The notes beneath the pieces were generated by a model, which saw nothing but the letters and a program-made list of their open reading frames with translations, was not told the origin of the DNA and searched no databases. Positions 1 through 8,701 of a stretch of 64,000 nucleotides of DNA are shown here, in pieces. Position 1 is the first letter of the stretch. The number at the start of each line of letters is the position of its first letter. A program made the position numbers and the translations under genes. The stretch spans positions 16,889-80,888 of the forward strand of contig NZ_LYVO01000030.1 of the NCBI RefSeq assembly GCF_001984055.1, written 5' to 3'. This stretch comes from Variovorax sp. KK3. Lineage in GTDB: Bacteria > Pseudomonadota > Gammaproteobacteria > Burkholderiales > Burkholderiaceae_C.

Positions 1-669
1 TACGACTACGCGCAGAACCGCGGCATCGACGCGCCGCCCTCGGCGTCGGCGATATCGGCCAACTGGGGCTGGACTGGGCGCTACTTCGACAACGCGGGCC
101 AGCCCACGCGCGGCCATGGCCTGGCGTTGGAGGTCGGCGTCGGCTACACGCTGACGGGCGAGCGCCTGCCCTTCACGCGCCTGTACGGCCGCTGGCTCGG
201 CATCGTGCCCCTGGGACGCACCGAAGAAGGCGACCAGGCGACCGAGGCACGCCGCGGACGCCTGCAGTTCCGTGCCGAAGCCGGTGCGGTCATCGCGAAG
301 GACCGCGCCCAGATCCCGTCCACCCTGATGTACCTGACCGGCGGCGACACCACCGTACGCGGCTACGGCTACCGCCAGATCGGCACCGAGCGCGCCGACG
401 GCCAGATCATCGCCGGCCGCTACCTCACCGTGCTCAGCGCCGAGTACCAGCGGCCCTTCGTCTACCAGGGCAAGCCGACGGACTGGGAGAGCGTCGTGTT
501 CGTCGATGCCGGCTCGGTGGCCGACCGGCCCGGCGACCTGAAGACCAAGGTCGGCGTGGGCGTGGGCGCGCGCTGGCGCAGCCCTGTCGGGCCGGTGCAG
601 GCCGACGTGGCCTACGGGGTCGCCACCAAGAAATTCAGGCTGCACCTGCGGCTGGGCTTCACGTTCTAG
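1..669 (+). CDS. tamA: TamA-like outer-membrane translocation protein, C-terminal part
   Basis: The reading frame is open from the first base, so only the C-terminal 222 residues are in the window. This is the end of an Omp85-family 16-strand beta-barrel. The visible signs are the barrel motif GGDTTVRGYGYRQIG (Omp85 L6 'VRGY' signature), alternating polar/hydrophobic strands, the segment VVFVDAGSVAD and a terminal phenylalanine (GFTF), which is the BAM recognition signal. TamA sits in the outer membrane and works with the inner-membrane-anchored TamB in envelope protein or lipid transport. The tamB gene starts one base after this stop, so the two are almost certainly one transcript. BamA is the alternative, but the tamB neighbour makes TamA much more likely. 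Confidence 0.9.
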   Translation, partial: YDYAQNRGIDAPPSASAISANWGWTGRYFDNAGQPTRGHGLALEVGVGYTLTGERLPFTRLYGRWLGIVPLGRTEEGDQATEARRGRLQFRAEAGAVIAKDRAQIPSTLMYLTGGDTTVRGYGYRQIGTERADGQIIAGRYLTVLSAEYQRPFVYQGKPTDWESVVFVDAGSVADRPGDLKTKVGVGVGARWRSPVGPVQADVAYGVATKKFRLHLRLGFTF

Positions 670-670
670 G

Positions 671-3600
671 ATGGAACCGGACACCCAGCCCGCCTCCCTC
701 GCGCCGCGCCGCTCTCGCGGCCGACGTGCATTGCGCGCAGCGGCCTGGAGCCTGTTGGGCTCGGTCGTGCTCGTGGTCGCACTCGTCGGCGGCGCCTGGT
801 GGTGGCTGGGCACCAACGATTCGCTGGCCTTCGCACTCGCCAAGGCGGCGCGCTACCTGCCGCCCGGCCAGACGCTCGAAAGCCGCGAGGTCACCGGCTC
901 GCTGCGCGCGGGCGGCCGCATCGGCTTCCTGCGCTGGCAGAGCGAGAGCCTGGCCGTCGAGGTGCACGAGGCCACCATCGGCTGGACGCTGCCGCCGCTG
1001 CTGGAGCGCAAGGTGAAGCTGGGCGAGGTGCACGCGACGCAGGTGTCGATCGAGCCGCGTGGGCCCAAGGAAAACAAGCCGCTCGAACCGCTAACGCCCA
1101 TCGTGCTGCCGGTGGACGTGGAGTTGCCCTTCCGCATCGACACCCTGCGCTGGGCCGGCCCGCCCGAGCTGCGCGCCGACATGCTGGCCGGCAGCTACAA
1201 GTACAGCAGCGACAAGCATCAGGTCGACATCGAAGGCGTCGACATCGCCGAAGGCCACTACGCCGCGCGCGTCGCGCTGCAGGGCTCGGCGCCGATGGCC
1301 CTCGATGCCGCGCTCGAAGGCCGCGTTCGCGCCCCGCTCGCGGAGGGCCGCACCATCGACCTGCTGGCCGACGCCAAGATCAAGGGCACGCTCGCCACCG
1401 CCGATGCAAAGCTGGCCATCGAGGCGCAGGTCCGCCCTGCGGAAGAAGGCACCCCCGATCCGATGCAAGCGCAGCTGCGCGCCAACATCGCGCCTTGGCT
1501 GCCGCAGCCCGTGATCGACGCCGACGCGAAGCTGCAGAACCTCGATCTCGCCTTGTTGTGGCCCGAAGCGCCGGCCACGCAACTGAGCGGCGAGATCCAG
1601 GCCGGCCCCGATCCCGCCGCCACCGCCGGCACCACCGTCTGGCAGGCCCGCGCCGACATCCGCAACGCACGCCCCGGACCCTGGAACGAACGCAAGCTCC
1701 CGGTCGAGCAGGTGCGGGTCCGCACCGTCTACGACGGCAGCACCTGGACCCTGCCCGAAGCCACCGTGCGCGCCGGCGGCGGACGCATCGACGCAGCGGG
1801 TGCATGGAGCCCCGCCCCGGCGCCCTGGGACATCACGGCCACCGTGCTCGGCGTACAGCCCGGCGCCCTGCACACCGAGCTGGCGGGCCCGCCGGTGAAC
1901 GGACGTGTCGAGGCCCGGCAGCGCGACGACGCGATCGCCTTCGACCTGGCGCTCCAATCCGCCGGCCGCACCGGCAGCAAGGTGCTGCAGGGCCTGCGCC
2001 TCGATCGCGCCCAGGCCCGCGGCCAATACACGCTCTCGACCCAGGTGCTGGACCTGCGCACGCTGCGCGTCGACGCCGCCAGCGCCACGGTCGAAGGGCA
2101 GCTGCAGCTGCGCGTGGCCGAGCAGGGCGGCAGCGGCGACGTCAAGCTCTCGATGCCTGGCGGGCAGGCGCAGGTCAAGGGCCGCATCGCGCCCGCCAGC
2201 GGAGGCGGCGACATCCAGGCGCGCGTCGACGACGCCGCCGTGCTGCAGCGCTGGGTCGAAGGCCTGCCAGGGCTGTCGTCCGCCTTCGCCGGCGCATCGG
2301 CGCAAGGCAGCGCGAGGCTCGACGCGAGCTGGCAAGGCGGCTGGCAGGCGGTGCAGCGACGGCTGCAGAACGCCAATGCGCCCGCCGCGCGCGGACAGGC
2401 CGACCCGACCATCAAGGCCCAGCTGACGGTGCCGCGCCTGGCACTGCGCATGCCGCCGTCCGCCGAGGGCGCACCGGCAACGGACGTCCAACTGCGCGAC
2501 CTGAGCGCCGAGCTGGCCGGCAGCCTCGCGCAGGCCACGCTGGCACTCAAGGGCGAAGCCACCACCGGCACGCAGACGATCAGGCTCGACACCACCGCCG
2601 GCGGCGGCCTGGAGCGCGCGCGGCAATGGCGCGCCTCGATCTCGACCCTGCGGCTCGAAGCCAAGGACAGCGCGCGTCCCGGCCCGTGGGTGCTGACCCT
2701 GGATCGGCCGGTCAGCGCCACCGTACAAACGGGCGATGCGGACCGCCTGCAAGTCGACGCATCCGCCGCCGGCGCCGTGCTGCGCGGCCCGGTGCCCGGC
2801 ACCGTGCGCATCGACTGGGAGCCGCTGCGCTACAGCCACAGCGGCGGTGCATCGGGCCGCGTGTTCCGGCTCAAGTCGCAAGGCCGGCTGCGCGGGCTGC
2901 CGATGGCATGGACCGAGGCGCTGGGCGAAAACAAGGCCCTGTCCGAGATGGGCATCAGCGGCGACCTGATCTTCGACGGCGACTGGGACATCGATGCCGG
3001 CGACGCGCTGCGCGCGCGCGCCCGCCTCAACCGCGCCAGTGGCGACATTCGCGTGCAGGCCGGCGAGGCCGCGCTCGTCACCCGCATCACCAGCCGCGGC
3101 ACCGGCACCGCGAGCGAACGCACCATGAACGCGGCCGGCGAAGGCCTCAGCACGCCGGCCGGCCTGCGCCGCGCCGAATTCACGCTCGACGCCGAAGGCG
3201 ACGCCGTCAAGGCCAACCTCGCCTGGGACAGCGAACGCGCAGGCCAGATCAACGCCCAGGCCGGCACGCGGGTGCAGCAACGCGCGGGCGGCTGGCAATG
3301 GGCACCCGATGCGCCGCTCGATGGCAAGATCAGCGCACGGCTGCCCAACCTCGGCGTGTGGTCGATGCTCGCGCCGCCGGGCTGGCGCGTGGCCGGCACG
3401 CTCGAAGCCGATGCGACCCTGTCCGGCAACCGCGAAGTGCCGCGCTGGAACGGCACCCTCGCAGCCAACCAACTCGCGCTGCGCGCCCTCGTCGAGGGGC
3501 TGGACCTGCGCGACGGCCGCTTGCGCGCATCGCTGACCGGCGATCGCATGGAGATCACCGAGTTCACGCTGAAGGGCGGCCGAGGCAGCACCACCCGCAT

Positions 3601-4744
3601 CCCGGGCCAGAGCGGCAACCTCAGCACCGCGGCCAGCGAGGCCGCGAGCGACGGCGGCACCCTGTCCGTGCGCGGAGAAATGAGCTGGGGCGCCGCGCCG
3701 GCCACCGGCACCGGCATCCGCATGGCGATGCAGACCCAGTTGCGCAAGCTGCGCGTGCTGGTGCGCACCGATCGCCAGGTCACGCTGTCGGGCGACCTGC
3801 AGACGCGGCTGGACAACGGCCAGTTCACCGTGCGCGGCGACCTGAAAACCGACCGTGCCGTGATCATCCTGCCCGACGAGACGGCCCCATCCCTGGGCAG
3901 CGACGTGGTCGTGCGCTCCGCCGCCAAGGAACGCGAGGCGGCCGAAGCAGCCCGCCGCCAGGCCGCCGCCGCGGCTGCGGCCACCGCCACCGAAGAAGCG
4001 CAGGGCGCGCGCGCCCAGACCGCCAAGCCGCCCGACATCGCCATCGGCTTCGACCTCGGCGACGATTTCGCGGTGCAGGGCCGCGGCATCACGACCCGGC
4101 TGGAGGGCAAGCTCGACGTCCGCAGCACCGCCTTGAACGTGCCGCCGCGCATCACCGGCGAGGTGCGCATCATCAAGGGCCAGTACCGCGCCTACGGCCA
4201 GCGGCTCGACGTCGAAACCGGCATCGCCCGCTTCAACGGCCCCTACGACAACCCGGCGCTCGACATCCTCGCCATCCGGCCCAACATCTCGCAGCGTGCC
4301 GGCGTGCAGATCACCGGCAGCGCTCAATCGCCGCGCGTGCGGCTGTACTCCGAGCCCGCGCTGTCCGACGCCGAGACCTTGTCGTGGGTCATCCTGGGCC
4401 GCGCCTCGGCCACCAGCGGCGGCGAATCGGTGCTGCTGCAGCAAGCCGCGCTGGCGCTCTTGGGCAAGCTCGGCTCCGGCAGCCCGGGCGGCGGGCTCGC
4501 CAGCCGCTTCGGCCTCGACGAGATTGGCTTCAAGGGCCCTGGCAGCGGCGGCGACGTGCGCGACTCGGCCGTGACGCTGGGCAAGCGGCTGTCGAAGGAC
4601 TTCTACGTCACCTACGAGCGCAGCCTGTCGGGTACGCTGGGCTCGCTCTTCATCTTCTACGACCTCACCCGCAGCCTGACGCTGCGCGGGCAGGCCGGGC
4701 AGCAGAGCGGGGTGGACCTGATCTACACGCTCAAGTACGACTGA
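671..4744 (+). CDS. tamB: TamB translocation/assembly module, periplasm-spanning protein
   Basis: A 1357-residue protein of the TamB/YtfN (DUF490) family, partner of TamA. A cytoplasmic Arg-rich N-terminus (residues 1-20) is followed by one transmembrane helix (about 24-46, with LVVALVGGAWWWLG). A very long periplasmic body of repeating beta-strands forms the hydrophobic groove typical of the family. The conserved TamB domain is in the last 350 residues, including DILAIRPNISQRAGVQITG and LSWVILGRASAT, and ends with a beta-strand-like tail. An Ala/Arg/Glu-rich coiled stretch (AKEREAAEAARRQAAAAAAA) lies around residues 1088-1107. Length is usual for proteobacterial TamB. The one-base gap from tamA supports co-transcription. 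Confidence 0.93.
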   Translation: MEPDTQPASLAPRRSRGRRALRAAAWSLLGSVVLVVALVGGAWWWLGTNDSLAFALAKAARYLPPGQTLESREVTGSLRAGGRIGFLRWQSESLAVEVHEATIGWTLPPLLERKVKLGEVHATQVSIEPRGPKENKPLEPLTPIVLPVDVELPFRIDTLRWAGPPELRADMLAGSYKYSSDKHQVDIEGVDIAEGHYAARVALQGSAPMALDAALEGRVRAPLAEGRTIDLLADAKIKGTLATADAKLAIEAQVRPAEEGTPDPMQAQLRANIAPWLPQPVIDADAKLQNLDLALLWPEAPATQLSGEIQAGPDPAATAGTTVWQARADIRNARPGPWNERKLPVEQVRVRTVYDGSTWTLPEATVRAGGGRIDAAGAWSPAPAPWDITATVLGVQPGALHTELAGPPVNGRVEARQRDDAIAFDLALQSAGRTGSKVLQGLRLDRAQARGQYTLSTQVLDLRTLRVDAASATVEGQLQLRVAEQGGSGDVKLSMPGGQAQVKGRIAPASGGGDIQARVDDAAVLQRWVEGLPGLSSAFAGASAQGSARLDASWQGGWQAVQRRLQNANAPAARGQADPTIKAQLTVPRLALRMPPSAEGAPATDVQLRDLSAELAGSLAQATLALKGEATTGTQTIRLDTTAGGGLERARQWRASISTLRLEAKDSARPGPWVLTLDRPVSATVQTGDADRLQVDASAAGAVLRGPVPGTVRIDWEPLRYSHSGGASGRVFRLKSQGRLRGLPMAWTEALGENKALSEMGISGDLIFDGDWDIDAGDALRARARLNRASGDIRVQAGEAALVTRITSRGTGTASERTMNAAGEGLSTPAGLRRAEFTLDAEGDAVKANLAWDSERAGQINAQAGTRVQQRAGGWQWAPDAPLDGKISARLPNLGVWSMLAPPGWRVAGTLEADATLSGNREVPRWNGTLAANQLALRALVEGLDLRDGRLRASLTGDRMEITEFTLKGGRGSTTRIPGQSGNLSTAASEAASDGGTLSVRGEMSWGAAPATGTGIRMAMQTQLRKLRVLVRTDRQVTLSGDLQTRLDNGQFTVRGDLKTDRAVIILPDETAPSLGSDVVVRSAAKEREAAEAARRQAAAAAAATATEEAQGARAQTAKPPDIAIGFDLGDDFAVQGRGITTRLEGKLDVRSTALNVPPRITGEVRIIKGQYRAYGQRLDVETGIARFNGPYDNPALDILAIRPNISQRAGVQITGSAQSPRVRLYSEPALSDAETLSWVILGRASATSGGESVLLQQAALALLGKLGSGSPGGGLASRFGLDEIGFKGPGSGGDVRDSAVTLGKRLSKDFYVTYERSLSGTLGSLFIFYDLTRSLTLRGQAGQQSGVDLIYTLKYD

Positions 4745-4802
4745 CCGGGCCTCGCACCCCGTCGAACTGGTAAAGTCGCGACCGCCTGCGCCCTTTGCCC
4801 TT

Positions 4803-4877
4803 GTCCCTGTAGTTCAATGGATAGAACGGGGTCCTCCTAAGACTCAGATACAGGTTCGATTCCTGTCGGGGGCACCA
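4803..4877 (+). tRNA. tRNA-Arg (anticodon CCU)
   Basis: A complete 75-nt cloverleaf can be folded by eye. The acceptor is GTCCCTG/CGGGGGC with two G-U pairs, the D-stem GTTC/GAAC, the anticodon stem GGGTC/GACTC around loop CTCCTAA (anticodon CCT), and the T-stem ACAGG/CCTGT around loop TTCGATT. The 3' CCA is encoded. This tRNA reads the rare AGG arginine codon. A TAAAGT hexamer at 4771-4776 could be its -10 box, but no good -35 is visible. Confidence 0.97.
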
Positions 4878-5210
4878 GCGATCCCGACCCCGCCCCGGCC
4901 AGAGGGGTCCGGTCGGGGCAAAGTGTGAGTCAGACGGTCTGGGTCTCGCGCGCCGCGGCTCCGCCCGACCTTCGGAATACGCAGCTTCAACAGGCCGTGC
5001 TTGGGTTCCGCCGGCACCTTTTCGTGAAGACGCAAAGAGGGAGGCACCCTGCGGTCCAGGCCGTGCTTCACTTTCCCAGGGTGGCCGCCTCATCCCGGAC
5101 CGGGTCGCGCCCCTTGAAATCGGACTGCTCGCATCCAGATTGCCCCGGAGGGCGAGCTTCCCGCCGCTCTCATGCCACCCCTAGAACTGCCAAGCTGAAA
5201 GGAGTCCGAC
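4878..5210. other. Gene-free interval after tRNA-Arg
   Basis: I see no convincing protein gene in these 333 bases; the open frames on both strands lack start signals and normal codon bias. Directly after the tRNA, CCCGACC (4883-4889) can pair with GGTCGGG (4911-4917), giving a GC-rich stem-loop that could help end or process the tRNA transcript. It is not followed by a T-run. Confidence 0.5.
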
Positions 5211-5573
5211 ATGGCACTAGAGTTCTTGCGTGAACTGGCGGCACAACGGTTGCCCATCACCGTCAGAGACCCCCTCCTGGTCGATCGAGTCCGCGTGCTG
5301 CGAAGAACCGAATGCATCGCCGCACTCACCTCTCCGATCGGATCCGACCAGCCGTTTGCGACGGTGCTTTGTTTGACGAAGCGAGGCCGGGATGCTCTCA
5401 AATTGGCCGATGAACAAGGCGACCAACCGCAGATCTCGAAGCCCGACCGCAAACCCGTACAATGCCTCACCCGCTCACGATCGAGCGGGTCCCCGTTTCT
5501 CACGACGGGAAGTCGATCGATGCCGCCACCGACAAGAAAATTCATGGGCGACACTGCATCTCAAAGCACGTAG
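5211..5573 (+). CDS. Small hypothetical protein, 120 residues
   Basis: The start is chosen because an excellent ribosome-binding site (AAAGGAG) lies seven bases upstream of ATG 5211. Residues 1-65 look like a genuine small soluble domain with alternating charged and hydrophobic residues (VDRVRVLRRTECIAAL, VLCLTKRGRDAL). I do not recognise the family with certainty. The last 45 residues are Ser/Pro/Arg-rich and look unlike coding sequence. A possible promoter and hairpins lie inside this 3' part, so the true functional product may be shorter or the tail may only be tolerated read-through. Confidence 0.45.
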   Translation: MALEFLRELAAQRLPITVRDPLLVDRVRVLRRTECIAALTSPIGSDQPFATVLCLTKRGRDALKLADEQGDQPQISKPDRKPVQCLTRSRSSGSPFLTTGSRSMPPPTRKFMGDTASQST

Positions 5574-5637
5574 CGTGGACCGCGTAAGAGTTCACGACCA
5601 CATGTCCCGAAGCCCGCCCCTGGCGGGCTTTCTCTTT
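5464..5637 (+). ncRNA. Candidate small RNA with own -10 box, hairpins and terminator
   Basis: A good -10 hexamer TACAAT lies at 5458-5463. An 8-bp perfect hairpin (ACCCGCTC/GAGCGGGT, 5469-5490) would begin the transcript, and a second 5-bp hairpin follows at 5492-5509. The stretch ends in a strong Rho-independent terminator at 5611-5637. No convincing -35 is seen, and the first part overlaps the 3' end of the small hypothetical gene. It could equally be the structured 3' UTR of that gene. No known RNA family was recognised. Confidence 0.3.
5611..5637 (+). terminator. Rho-independent terminator
   Basis: Perfect 8-bp stem AGCCCGCC/GGCGGGCT with a 3-nt loop, followed by TTCTCTTT on the plus strand. 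It ends plus-strand transcription coming from the small hypothetical gene or candidate sRNA. Confidence 0.75.
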
Positions 5638-5672
5638 GGGGCTCCACACGCCCGCGTCGGGATGCCCGGCCG

Positions 5673-6152
5673 TCAGACCAGCGACTTGGCATTCGCCAGC
5701 ACGTAGTCGCAGGCCTTCGTCTTGAGCTTCCCGCTGATGTTCTTGATGTTCAGGGACTTGCCGTCGCTGCCCTGCAGCAGGCCCTTGGCGCCGTTGGCAT
5801 AGCCGGTCTGCTGCGGCTTCTGGCCCGTGACTGCGCCCAGCAGCTTGTCCTTGACGCTGGTGGCGGCATCGGCGCTCAGGTAGTTGTTCTTGATGCAGTA
5901 CTGCAGCACGCCGGCTGCATTGCCCATGGTGCTCGAACCCACTGCCGGCATCGACAGGCCGAGGCCGCTCGCGAGTGCGGCACCGGCACCGGCCGCACCA
6001 CCGGTGCTCTCGCCAGTGCCGCTGCTGGTGCCCGATGTCGCATTGGATTTGTTGAGCTTTTCCTTCAACGAGTCGAGCATCTGGTTCTGGGCAGGCGCGG
6101 ACATCGCCGCGACCAGCAAGGCGAATGCGACGATGGGGGTGTGGGTTTTCAT
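5673..6152 (-). CDS. DUF2501 (YjjA-like) secreted protein
   Basis: A 159-residue protein with a clear Sec signal peptide (KTHTPIVAFALLVAAMSAPA, cleavage near residue 22). A Ser/Thr/Gly/Ala-rich linker (about 37-65) follows. The C-terminal domain has the DUF2501 hallmarks: VLQYCIKNNYLSA, a second Cys in KTKACDYVL, and a conserved hydrophobic pattern. The two cysteines could form a disulfide in the periplasm. Function of the family, which includes E. coli YjjA, is unknown to me. The start is supported by AGGAG ten bases upstream. It is monocistronic, facing away from its right-hand neighbour's promoter. Confidence 0.85.
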   Translation of the reverse strand: MKTHTPIVAFALLVAAMSAPAQNQMLDSLKEKLNKSNATSGTSSGTGESTGGAAGAGAALASGLGLSMPAVGSSTMGNAAGVLQYCIKNNYLSADAATSVKDKLLGAVTGQKPQQTGYANGAKGLLQGSDGKSLNIKNISGKLKTKACDYVLANAKSLV

Positions 6153-6236
6153 GATCGGGGCTCCTGTGCGGTCGATGTTCGATGCAGTCTAAGCACAGGC
6201 CACTCGATCATCAATTTCTGCCGGGCACCCCTTCGG

Positions 6237-7664
6237 CTACTGCGGAAACTCCGCCACCGCCGACGCCGTCAGCACCGCATTGAGCGGCGCCATCGAATCG
6301 GCGTCGAACACACTGTTCGCCAGCGCAAGAATCTCCACCGCCCGCTCGGCGCCCACGGCCACGGAGGCCAGCGACATGAACTTGCGCTCGATCTCGTCGT
6401 GCGGCATCGGGTTCTCGGGCATGCCGCGCGAATAGTCGACGCGCTGGCTGATGGTGCGGCCGTCGCGCGTCACCACGCTGACGCGGCCACCGTAGATCTC
6501 GGGATAGGCAGCGTCGATCTCGGGGTCGATCTCGATCTCCACGCGCTGCGCCAGCGCCACCGTGCGCGGCTCGACGATGCGCTCGCGCGTGAACTGCTCC
6601 AGGTAGGCCTGTCCGTCGCACATGGCGACCGCGATGTTGTAGCGCAGGCTCATCTGCGCGTTGAGCACGGAATCGGCCTCGTAGTCGAAGCCGGTCTGCG
6701 TCTGCACGACGCTCGGGATGCCGGCGATCACGCGCTCGACGTCGTCGATGCCCAGGCGGTGCTCGCGCATGATGAGAATCGCTGCATCGACGCAGGCATG
6801 GTTGCTGCCGCAGCAGGCGTGCGGCTTGAAGCAGGTCGCATCGGCATGCCAGCGCTCGCCCAGCCCGTCGGTGATGCGGCCCGGGCGCGGTGCGTCGGAC
6901 ATGGCGAACAGGAAGCCGCCGTCCTCCGCCTCGAGGATGTAGCGCGGCCCTTCGAAGCCGCGCGCGGCCAGCAGCGCCGCGGTCACGCCGTCCTGCGCAG
7001 CGCGGCCCGGGTGCATGCGCTTGCTCATCGAGCCGTCGGTGGTGAAGGCCCACAGCCCCGCCGACTGCGTGCCCGCCAGGCCCAGCGCGCTCGCCGTGGT
7101 CTGCGCATCGAGGCCGAGGATGACGCTGGCCGTCGCCGCCGCGGCGAAGGTGCCGCAGGTGCCGGTCAGGTGCCAGCCGCGCATGCGCGCACGCCCGGGG
7201 TTCGCGGCCTGGCTCACGCGGTTCATGGTTTCGTAGCCGGCCGCGATCGCGGCCATCACGACGCTGCCGGGTGCCTTCTCGCGCTCGCCCAGCGCCAGCG
7301 CGACCGGCACCACGACCGCACCCGGATGGATCTTCGCGCGGCTGTGGTCGTCGAAGTCGAAGCTGTGGATGGCGGTGCCGCTCGCGAGCACGCTGTGGCC
7401 CACGCTAACCCGCTGCGCGGCGCCCCAGAGCCCCGCCTCGGCCGGCCCGCCCTGCTCCGCCGCGAAGGCACGCAGGGTGCGGCCCCAGGGCGTCGTGAGG
7501 CCGTAGAGCCCGCAGCCGATGGCGTCGACCACCGCCTTGGCCAGCACCTCGCGCGTGGCGGCCGGCACGGCCTGCGGGCGCAGCGATGCGATGAAGCCGG
7601 CCAGGGCCAGCGTGATGCCGCGATGCTCGCGCGCGAGCGGCTTCCAGGCGTTCAGGTCGTCCAT
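6237..7664 (-). CDS. MmgE/PrpD family protein (copy 1)
   Basis: A 475-residue member of the MmgE/PrpD family (2-methylcitrate dehydratase, cis-aconitate decarboxylase and relatives). All expected active-site regions are present: HSFDFDDH and KIHPGAVVV (residues about 98-112), MSKRMHPGRAA (about 213) and CFKPHACCGSNHA (about 276). They supply the Asp, His and two Lys seen in catalytically characterised relatives. The open frame extends 37 codons upstream, but the ATG at 7664 matches the family N-terminus and leaves a 16-nt gap after the preceding Bug gene. It is the last gene of the long run starting at 19564. The substrate is unknown; a carboxylic acid with a leaving hydroxyl or carboxyl group is inferred. 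Confidence 0.88.
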   Translation of the reverse strand: MDDLNAWKPLAREHRGITLALAGFIASLRPQAVPAATREVLAKAVVDAIGCGLYGLTTPWGRTLRAFAAEQGGPAEAGLWGAAQRVSVGHSVLASGTAIHSFDFDDHSRAKIHPGAVVVPVALALGEREKAPGSVVMAAIAAGYETMNRVSQAANPGRARMRGWHLTGTCGTFAAAATASVILGLDAQTTASALGLAGTQSAGLWAFTTDGSMSKRMHPGRAAQDGVTAALLAARGFEGPRYILEAEDGGFLFAMSDAPRPGRITDGLGERWHADATCFKPHACCGSNHACVDAAILIMREHRLGIDDVERVIAGIPSVVQTQTGFDYEADSVLNAQMSLRYNIAVAMCDGQAYLEQFTRERIVEPRTVALAQRVEIEIDPEIDAAYPEIYGGRVSVVTRDGRTISQRVDYSRGMPENPMPHDEIERKFMSLASVAVGAERAVEILALANSVFDADSMAPLNAVLTASAVAEFPQ

Positions 7665-7680
7665 GTGCTCGTCTCGTCGT

Positions 7681-8688
7681 TCATTGGTCGGCCTTGGCGC
7701 CCGACTCGCGCGCCACCTTGCCCCAGCGCGTCGTCTCCTCGCGCATGAAGACGGCGAAGGCGTCCGGCGACGCATGCGTCAGCGGCTCGACGCCGACCTT
7801 GAGCATCGCCTCCTTCACCTCGGGCGAATGCGCGACCTTGACGAGGGCCGCATAGAGCTTGTCGACGATCGGCTTCGGCGTCTTCGCCGGCGCCATCACC
7901 GCGAACCAGTTGAAGGCCAGCAGTCCCGGCATGCCCTGCTCGACCGAGGTCGGCGTGTCGGGCAGCGAGGGCGCACGCGCCGTGTTGGTGATGGCGATCG
8001 GCCGCAAGCGCCCGTTGGCGACCATCGCCTGCAGTGCCGGCAGGTCCATGATGACGCCGTCGACTTGGCCGCCCACCGTGTCGGTCACGGCCGGCCCCGC
8101 GCCCTTGTACGGCACGTGCAGGAACTTTCCGCTGGTCGCGGTGCGCAGGAGCTCGATCGCCAGATGCGGCAGCCCGCCGTTGCCTGACGACGAGAGCGAG
8201 ACCTCGCGCGTCTTCGACAGCGCGATCAACTCCTGCAACGTCTTGGCCTGCACCGAGGGATGCACCGCCACCAGCTCGGGCGTGTTCGCCACCGTCGTGA
8301 TGCCCACCAGGTCGTTCAGCGCGTCGAAGGGCATCTTCGCGTAGGTGCTCGGGCTGATGACCAGCGGGCTCGCGCTCGCCAGCGTGATGGTGTAGCCGTC
8401 GGGCGCCGAACGGGCGACGAACTCGGTGCCGATGAGCGCATTGCTTCCGGGCTTGTTGACGACCACCACCGGCACGCCGAGCGCATCGCCGAGGCGCGGC
8501 GCGATGATGCGCGCGACGATGTCGTTCGATCCGCCGGGCGGGAAGCCGACGATCAGGTTGATGGGCCGGTTGGGGTAGTCCGCCTGTGCGTGCGCCAAGC
8601 CGCCGTGCGTGGCCAGCACGAACGCGCCCAGTGCGGCCGCGCCGAGCAGACGGCGCCGGGCCGGTGCGGATCGATGGGTTGTCTTCAT
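7681..8688 (-). CDS. Bug-family (TctC) periplasmic solute-binding protein
   Basis: A 335-residue tripartite tricarboxylate receptor-type protein. It has a twin-Arg-rich signal peptide (ARRRLLGAAALGAFVLATHG, ending AHA), the family start YPNRPINLIVGFPPGGSND with the ligand-binding Asp, the VVNKPGSNALIGTE segment and APDGYTI. The start at 8688 is set by AGGAGACAAG just upstream; a longer frame to 8820 lacks such a site. Bug proteins bind carboxylates in the periplasm. No TctA/TctB partner is encoded nearby, so it is an orphan receptor or uses a transporter elsewhere. It lies 13 nt after one PrpD gene and 16 nt before another. Confidence 0.9.
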   Translation of the reverse strand: MKTTHRSAPARRRLLGAAALGAFVLATHGGLAHAQADYPNRPINLIVGFPPGGSNDIVARIIAPRLGDALGVPVVVVNKPGSNALIGTEFVARSAPDGYTITLASASPLVISPSTYAKMPFDALNDLVGITTVANTPELVAVHPSVQAKTLQELIALSKTREVSLSSSGNGGLPHLAIELLRTATSGKFLHVPYKGAGPAVTDTVGGQVDGVIMDLPALQAMVANGRLRPIAITNTARAPSLPDTPTSVEQGMPGLLAFNWFAVMAPAKTPKPIVDKLYAALVKVAHSPEVKEAMLKVGVEPLTHASPDAFAVFMREETTRWGKVARESGAKADQ

Positions 8689-8701
8689 CTTGTCTCCTGG
8701 T

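Noticed and set aside
1091..4444. Very long minus-strand open frame opposite tamB (1117 codons)
   Set aside because: Antisense shadow of a GC-rich gene: Arg/Gly/Ala/His-rich product with no domains, while tamB on the other strand is a clear family member.
4731..5093. Minus-strand open frame across the tRNA-Arg gene
   Set aside because: Overlaps a complete tRNA and the tamB end; no start signal. Such frames over tRNAs are a common annotation error.
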